Source of the DNA: Bactericera cockerelli
Lineage: Eukaryota; Arthropoda; Insecta; Hemiptera; Triozidae
DNA length: 64,000 nucleotides
NCBI GenBank assembly: GCA_024516035.1
Contig: CM044961.1
Coordinates: 14,941,970 to 15,005,969 of the forward strand
Reading direction: 5' to 3'
A model generated the notes under the pieces. The model was not told where the DNA came from and did no database searches. It saw only the letters and a list, made by a program, of their open reading frames with translations. Shown here one piece after another: positions 58,619-64,000 of the stretch (the first letter of the stretch is position 1; every line of letters begins with the position of its first letter). The translations under genes were made by a program, and so were the position numbers.

Positions 58619-59300
58619 TGAGTTCGGTGCGAAGATTACCCGCACCTTTTTCGCATGTATGAATTCGGTGCCGCCTAAAAAAGGTGATGTACGAGTTCGG
58701 TGCGGTCTTAATGACTTATAAATTGATTTTTTGTTTATAATGTACTAGTTGCTTGTTAACATTCATCCTGCTGTTATTAAGTTAGTAGATTATTTTGTAG
58801 ATAGTTACATTCAGCAAGACTGTCCATTTCCTCCTTGAAGGCCATGCCTTGGGTTTATAGTAGGGTTAGATAAAATACAATGAAGCCCATGCCTTGAGTT
58901 TATATTAGGTTTAGGTAAAATACAATGAAGGCCATGCCTTGGGTTTATAGTAGGGTTAAGTAAAATACAATGACGGCCATGCCTTGGGTTTATAGTAGGG
59001 TTAGGTAAAATACAATGAAGGCCATGCCTTGGGTTTATAGTAGGGTTAGATAAAATACAATGAAGGCCATGCCTTGGGTTTATAGTAGGGTTAGGTAAAA
59101 TACAATGACGGCCATGCCTCGGTTTATTAATTGAAGGCCATGCCTATAAGGAAAAAAATACTATAATTACCTGATCATCAGGGCAAGTACCAGGGCACCG
59201 AATTCATACATGACCTTTTTTAGGCGGCACCGAATTCATACATGACCTTTTTTAGGCGGCACCGAACTCATACATTTTTTTATTTTCCGCACCGAACTCA
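58619..59300. mobile_element. Inverted-repeat element enclosing a 45-bp minisatellite
   Basis: TGAGTTCGGTGCG at 58619 is mirrored by CGCACCGAACTCA ending at 59300. A second inner pair, AATTCGGTGCCGCCTAAAAA (58669), is mirrored twice by TTTTTAGGCGGCACCGAA-type sequence near 59215-59270. The TIRs are made of repeated GTTCGGTGC modules. No clear target duplication. Between the arms lies the array at 58838-59107. Confidence 0.65.
58838..59107 (-). repeat. 45-bp minisatellite, six complete units
   Basis: Six consecutive 45-bp units carry GGCCATGCCTTGGGTTTATA and GTAGGGTTAGGTAAAATACA with few changes, then two shortened units to about 59147. The same unit, inverted and diverged, lies at 51340-51480. 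The GGCCATGCC core is the Helitron-linked motif. Confidence 0.9.
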
Positions 59301-59639
59301 TACATAGCCTTTTATTTCGATAAAGGTTGATAGGATTAAATCTATAAGTATTAGGTACCAAATGAACGGTTGCGAGACTTGTTTCAAAATACATGGCGCA
59401 AATAACCGTAGGTTCACTGCGGTTATTTCAACCATTTGGAAAGAGCATTTTTAAATAATGTACCTAATTAAAACAAAGGTATAGTATAATAATATAATAT
59501 ATTATATTATTTTTAGGGTGTAATTCCGACTGTAGTAGGAAAGAATACAATGGTCTATATCTATAGCAAGGGTCTGAATTTTTGAGTTGTGATCATGTAG
59601 TTGAATGCAATGTTAAACCCAATTTTTTTACTATTATTA
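59301..59639. other. No gene recognised
   Basis: AT-rich DNA including TATAATATATTATATT near 59490-59512. Confidence 0.45.
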
Positions 59640-59998
59640 TTATTAAAAATAATAATAATAATAATAAAATAAAATAAATCCAACGGGGTACAAGCTTGCA
59701 ATGCAAGGATTATTGTGTATAATACCAGGACGGTTGCAATACTTTAACAGGATATTGTAAACTTGTATTTGGAGACTGGCATCTCCACGGCCCTAGTCCA
59801 CCTGAGCTGATGGTGTAAAACTGTAAAAGCATACTTAAAGCATTAAGTCTGTATATTAAAGTTTTGCACTAATGGATAAAATCTAAGAAAAAAATAAATG
59901 AGGAAAATCCAAGCATGGGGTGGGATTCGATCCACGAATCACGGATCCCCACGCGCTGGATTTTTTACATTACAGATACGGCGCGCCGTAACCACATC
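59640..59998 (-). mobile_element. SINE with family-B-like head, minus strand
   Basis: The right end, read inversely, has a GTGGTTACGGCGCGCC A-box region and GGATCGAATCCCAC B box as in family B. The left end has an (ATA)n tail at 59648-59672. The body between (CATCTCCACGGCCCTAGTCC) differs from the other B copies, so this may be a subfamily or a separate SINE. Confidence 0.55.
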
Positions 59999-60065
59999 AA
60001 CTACTAATGCTGCATGATTTTTAAAATATACCTTATAAATACCTCATTTGTACATAAATGTACTA

Positions 60066-60145
60066 CAGTAAACTTTGCCTATAACGACGGTCAAGGGACC
60101 GGGAACTTTTCGTCGTTATAGGCGAATGTCGTTTTAACCTAATGC
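60066..60145 (+). mobile_element. pogo/Tigger-like transposon end
   Basis: TA followed by CAGTAAACTTTGCCTATAAC, then GGGACCGGGAACTTTTCGTC and GTTATAGGCG, resembles the terminal sequence of Tigger/pogo elements of the Tc1/mariner superfamily. The partner end was not found within the window, so this is a fragment or solo end. Confidence 0.5.
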
Positions 60146-60316
60146 ACTTATGTAGTTGCATATTCATTTTATGTGGGGGTAAAATTGTCAATACAAAGGT
60201 ACATTTTAACAAGGTAATGGTTATACCGTCACAATGTAGCGTGGTACTTCAATCTTTTATGTTCACACCAGATTTTTTTTACCCTACATGTTACTCAAAA
60301 AATATTTTCGTATTCG

Positions 60317-60663
60317 TTAATATTCGAGGCAGATACGTTGGTGGTACCATAATAAAAAAAAGTTTATAAAAAAAATCAAAGATTTTTTGTCACCTACTTG
60401 GCTTATACCAAATCGACAGGACACCAAGACATTAAAATCAAAAGAGAAATTTTCTAGGTAGTTCTTAAACAACGATGTAGGATCTTTGAATGACACTTTT
60501 TTCCACGAGTAGTGACCAAGTAATTGTGCAAGATTTCTTTTTATTTCATCAGAAATGAATTCGATGGGTAACGGACTCCTCCCTCTAGCCTTTCTTCTAT
60601 CTATAGGTATTAAGTATTCAATAGTTGGTAACAAACCATAGTGAAAGATAGGAGAATCTGTAG
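60317..60663 (-). other. Unidentified coding-like frame
   Basis: A minus-strand frame of about 115 codons contains a non-repetitive stretch (SPLPIEFISDEIKRNLAQLL, HYSWKKVSFKDPTSLFKNYL) that looks protein-coding. ACAG|ATTCTCC upstream could be an acceptor and CTTG|GTGTCC a donor. The family-H SINE begins directly upstream. I do not recognise the family; a transposon relic or an exon are both possible. Confidence 0.25.
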
Positions 60664-60860
60664 CCACCTTAGTCGAGAGGGTACATCGCTAGGCTTGCAC
60701 GTACGGTGACCTGGGTTCGAATCCCAGAGTAGTCGGAATTTTTGGACTGTCTCATGAATGTTACGGTTTTTACGGGGTCGACTCATACCTCGTGAGGAAA
60801 AATTAGTTGTTACTTTAATGTGAGCAGCAACCAGTGGCGGAAAAGGCAAAAACATTACGA
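60664..60860 (+). mobile_element. tRNA-headed SINE, family H
   Basis: Head AGTCGAGAGGGTACATCGCT, B box CTGGGTTCGAATCCCAGAG, then CGACTCATACCTCGTGAGG and GCAGCAACCAGTGGCGG as in 21699-22000. No long (ATT)n tail. Confidence 0.75.
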
Positions 60861-60959
60861 CAAAAGAAAAATACTTGGATTTATTAAAAGAAACATACAC
60901 ATTTATTTATTCTATGATTTTTATTAAATAAGATAGGAAAAGAGGAATTTTTTGGAGTC

Positions 60960-61240
60960 GACAACTTTGATTCCAGAAAACTGTTCTTTTTTTGTATTTC
61001 TACCGTAAGGCCCCAGCTGCCTGTCACCGCTTTCGGGCGAGATATCCGTCGAACAAAGCATGATAGAAGAAAGTTAATAATCGGAGTAGCTAATATTTTA
61101 CTTCTGATAAATTTCTAATATTAGAACATATTTTTCGGCTAACTTTGATCACCAACCCTAGGCGACCCCGCCGCTTTCAAAGGTGAAAAAGTGTCTGCCT
61201 GCCGATACGAACACTTTTGACTCCTATCATAAAACTAACT
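60960..61240 (-). repeat. Repeat family J, minus strand
   Basis: Contains TTCTACCGTAAGGCCCCAG, CCGCTTTCGGGCGAGATATC and CGAACACTTTTGACTCCTA, the inverse of motifs in 46795-47640. It keeps the uninterrupted CCGTAAGG site. Confidence 0.6.
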
Positions 61241-61489
61241 TGTTCCTAATCCTAGATACTCAATATTATGTATTCGTATGTTTTGTATTTCTGTATCCAT
61301 GAGACCTGTGGTATCTATTGATGACTCACACTCGAGAGGTTTATCAGTTCATGAGTGCCTTTCTCGTTTTCAACAAGAGATTCTATGAATCATTGAACGA
61401 TGCCAAAACAATGGCTTTTTAAGACAAATATAAAAACCGGTGATAGAGCAGTACCCTTTGAATTGCTTCTTATTTTTTTGTCTTCTTAT

Positions 61490-61519
61490 TACTTTCCTTA
61501 TCCTATAATAAGGAAAGTA
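61490..61519. repeat. Perfect 12-bp-arm hairpin
   Basis: TACTTTCCTTAT, six-base loop CCTATA, then ATAAGGAAAGTA. GGACAAGGAAAGTCGTG at about 61780 repeats part of the arm. It might be the end of an unclassified repeat. Confidence 0.7.
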
Positions 61520-62394
61520 TTGTATTCGTCGAAAATTTGACCTATTTTTTTTCACATTTCTGAACGAATCAGCCTCAGTATATCTAAGAAGATGTTTTCA
61601 GCCATTTGTTCCGCGCGTCCGCTTTGACTAACTTTTATTATTATTTATCCTAGATTGAGGTTGTGACATATCAAATTTATTGATTATGAAGTGTTGATTA
61701 CGAATTGGGCATTGATTTTTAGCTATCTGTTACCGTTGAGTCACCAGTGGCTGAACTCGACTTCTTTTTGGGGGACAAGGAAAGTCGTGTGATGTTAACT
61801 CCAGAATTTGTTCGAATAGAAATAGATTTTTGCTTGTTACTTCAGAGAAATTTAGTAATCGGATTCACGAGGAAGTATGGAGTCCATAATTGGCAGAGTA
61901 ATTTTTGCTTTTTTAGCTAAAAGTAGTGTTTTGAAAACCTGTAAAATCGAGTGATTGATAAATCTATGTTGTATATACTTTACCTTGACAATTCTTTTAG
62001 TTTCTTAAATTACCCATGTAATGAAACATAAATAATTATATAAGTAACAAAAAAGATTCCGATATTTAGTCGATTTGGAGCTATTACTTTGTTTCTTGTA
62101 ATTGAAATAGTGCCAAGTGTAAAACATGTGATTCCCTACTCAAGACCCTAGGACCTAGGAAAATCTACGAAAGGATTACATACACATCTTTGCACAAAAC
62201 ACAAGAAAAATGATCTCAGACCATCAACATCAACGAGTCAATTGGTGGAGAAATCTGCGGCTCATGAACCTCAACAATAGAGAAAAAGAAGATTACGCTT
62301 TCACAAGCAGAAGCTCAATTTCAGGTGACACCGTCAATGATGTCAAACGATTCGACAGAGCTTCGTGTATAAATAGAACTTCTTCTTCTTTCAC
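61520..62394. other. No gene recognised
   Basis: AT-rich DNA with short frames only. Confidence 0.45.
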
Positions 62395-62700
62395 TTTGTC
62401 TTTCCTAATCCTACTTGGGGTCGGCATTGTTCAACCTCATTTTTGAGGTTGGTTGTGGCAAATGTTTTACGGCTAGATGACCTTCCTAACACCAACGATT
62501 CTATTTGATTTTTCGCTGGGAATCGTACCAGCTACCCACATTAAACTTAGCCAGCCTGGGTAGGGCCGGCATTGCCAGGCTCACGTGTTTGGGGGAACAG
62601 AATTTTCTTTGTGAAAAGTCTGCTCCGACCGGGAATTGAACTCAGAATCTCTGTACTACGGGCAGTAGTCACAACCGTTACGCCACGGAAGCTGGCGTAT
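62395..62700 (-). mobile_element. SINE family D, minus strand, near full length
   Basis: Order on the + strand: CCTAATCCTACTTGGGGTCG, TTCAACCTCATTTTTGAGG, GATGACCTTCCTAACACC, GCTGGGAATCGTACCAGC, GCCTGGGTAGGGCCGG, CTCCGACCGGGAATTGAAC (B box, inverse) and CGTTACGCCACGGAAGCTGG (head). About 300 bp; the best reference copy for the family in this window. Confidence 0.75.
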
Positions 62701-63099
62701 ATAAATAGAACTTGATCTACCCATTTATTGTTATTATTTTTATACTAAATTTGTACATTGTTAATAGAATGTTGAAAGAAGTAATTCATAAACCATTTTT
62801 ATTTATTGAAAAACACAAAAAAATGTTGTTTTTTTGTAGTATGTGTAGGATGAGAGAAAATACACGTTCAAATTTTCAGAAATGGAACTTATTTATTCAT
62901 GGATCAAGCTGCCAGTCCATAAGGGAAATACATAAATCGTGGATGAACAAACTACAAGATCTAACAGTTTGCCTTTATCATAGGTATTTTAAAGCGCTAT
63001 CAAATCCCGTTATCCCAAGATCGCTAATTTTCAATTCCGATTTTTCGGGATTGAAACAGTCCCAGGATTGTAAACCATAAATACGAATCAAATGTCAAT
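62701..63099. other. No gene recognised
   Basis: A 122-codon + frame (62712-63080) has AT-rich composition and no recognisable motif. I treat it as unsupported. Confidence 0.4.
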
Positions 63100-63690
63100 T
63101 TTAAAGTTCGAAAATAATTTTTGGCCAACCGCGATTGCCGCCCCTTGCGGTCTCCGCCCAAGACAACTCCTTTTGGATTCCAGGATTTTTTTTATCTCCT
63201 ACCGTAAAGGTAGGATCACACTATATGGCACAGATGCCATATTTTCTATGGCGAGAAAGAAAAACGAATGGCACATATAATATATGACACTTATACAATG
63301 CCATATAATGTGGCAAAAAAACTCTATGGCATTGTATGTCTTCCCCCTTGCCATAGACAAGCCTGCCAGTCGTCACCATATCATATTGTAGACCATGTGT
63401 GTGATGAAGCACTCACACGAATGCCATAGATCCTGCCATACGTCTATGGCACTTGTCGCCATAGACAAAAATAGTTTTATGGTCATGTAAACAAAGACCG
63501 ATCACACGCTATGGCAAGGGAGATTGGCATATTATATGTCGCTCTGCCATATCGTGTGATCCTACCTTAAGGCCGCAACTACCTTGTGACGCTATCGGGC
63601 GGAATGCCCGCCGGACGGAGCAAAAAAAAACGAATAGGATACCTTTAAAAAAATTGTAGTATTGAGTCAATTTCAAATTTTAAATATATT
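63100..63690 (-). repeat. Repeat family J, minus strand, interrupted by a MITE
   Basis: The left part (AATCAAATGTCAATTTTAAA, TTTTGGATTCCAGGATTTTT, CTCCTACCG) and right part (GGCCGCAACTACCTTGTGAC, GCTATCGGGCGGAATGCCCG) are contiguous in the copies near 47280 and 61005. The 360-bp MITE at 63208 splits them. Confidence 0.65.
63208..63567. mobile_element. MITE, 360 bp, TAA target duplication (PIF/Harbinger-like)
   Basis: AGGTAGGATCACAC (63208) and GTGTGATCCTACCT (ending 63567) are terminal inverted repeats flanked by TAA on each side (63205-63207 and 63568-63570). The family-J copies at about 47290 and 61007 contain CCGTAAGG once, the predicted empty site. A 3-bp TAA duplication is typical of PIF/Harbinger. 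The interior has over a dozen CTATGGCA/TGCCATAG-type motifs in both orientations and no coding capacity. Confidence 0.85.
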
Positions 63691-63707
63691 TTCGGCCATC
63701 CCTACAT

Positions 63708-63885
63708 TCGCTGGGAATCGTACCAGCTACCCACATTAACCTCACCCAGCCGGAAATGCTACCCTCACATGAACGGAGGGAACAGAATTTTCTGTGTGAA
63801 AAATCTGCTCCAACCGGGGATCGAAGTCAGGATCTCTGGACTCGGGCAGTAGTCACAACCGTTACGCCACGGAGGCTGGCGTAAC
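63708..63885 (-). mobile_element. SINE family D, minus strand, head half
   Basis: CGCTGGGAATCGTACCAGCT, ACCTCACCCAGCC, CTCCAACCGGGGATCGAAGT (inverse B box) and CGTTACGCCACGGAGGCTGG match 62514-62697. The 3' half is missing. Confidence 0.75.
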
Positions 63886-64000
63886 GCTTGTGACTGGCAT
63901 ACAACCACACAACTTCTTAATAATTAATTATTAATACATGTACATATTTATATAGACCGACGAGTGAGTAAGAAGATTTGCGTGAAACGACAAGAAGACT
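63886..64000. other. Window end, nothing recognised
   Basis: AT-rich sequence with ATTAATTATTAAT. No feature supported. Confidence 0.5.

Noticed and set aside
62712..63080. 122-codon + frame as a gene
   Set aside because: AT-rich composition, no motif, no splice or promoter context; likely chance.

Overview
This window is repeat-dominated, AT-rich eukaryotic DNA. I could not identify one intact protein-coding gene, rRNA or functional tRNA in it. The content suggests an arthropod, most likely an insect (hemipteran is possible, but that is a weak inference): many tRNA-headed SINEs ending in (ATT)n, 3' ends of jockey/CR1-like and RTE-like LINEs, Helitrons of the TC...CTAG type, terminal-inverted-repeat DNA transposons, and long CT/GA tracts. 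Open frames longer than 60 codons are mostly produced by repeats, microsatellites or pyrimidine-rich DNA.

Layout. 0-7.5 kb: AT-rich DNA with SINEs, a LINE C-terminal pseudogene fused to a SINE head, and nested insertions. 7.55-18.37 kb: one large non-autonomous transposon with ~0.73 kb terminal inverted repeats and a perfect 8-bp target duplication. A small Helitron sits in its left repeat, and its interior is present twice in tandem; part of the first copy (12.06-13.13 kb) looks base-corrupted, which suggests an assembly error. 18.4-23.1 kb: SINEs and a small MITE. 23.1-30.1 kb: a domain of pyrimidine tracts on the + strand, including a 60-bp higher-order minisatellite and a small CpG-richer patch. 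31.9-39.8 kb: purine tracts on the + strand, enclosing a cluster of TACAGGGTG-ended hairpins (33.9-36.07 kb). 41.4-52.1 kb: microsatellites, a 744-bp Helitron, Helitron 3' ends, a GC-richer repeat family and a 21-bp minisatellite. 52.98-57.90 kb: a Foldback-like element with 9-bp target duplication and arms built of ~296-bp units, each carrying a 38-bp palindrome. It is flanked by a LINE tail on one side and a BEL/Pao-like pol remnant on the other. 58.6-64 kb: an inverted-repeat element around a 45-bp minisatellite, a pogo/Tigger-like end, more SINEs, and a TAA-flanked MITE whose empty site survives in two paralogous repeats.

There is no operon-like logic. What connects the parts is nesting: elements inserted into elements, with target duplications or paralogous empty sites that allow several insertions to be defined to the base. 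The most unusual structures are the palindrome-unit Foldback-like element, the Helitron-associated GGCATGGCC minisatellites, and the long TACAGGGTG hairpin.
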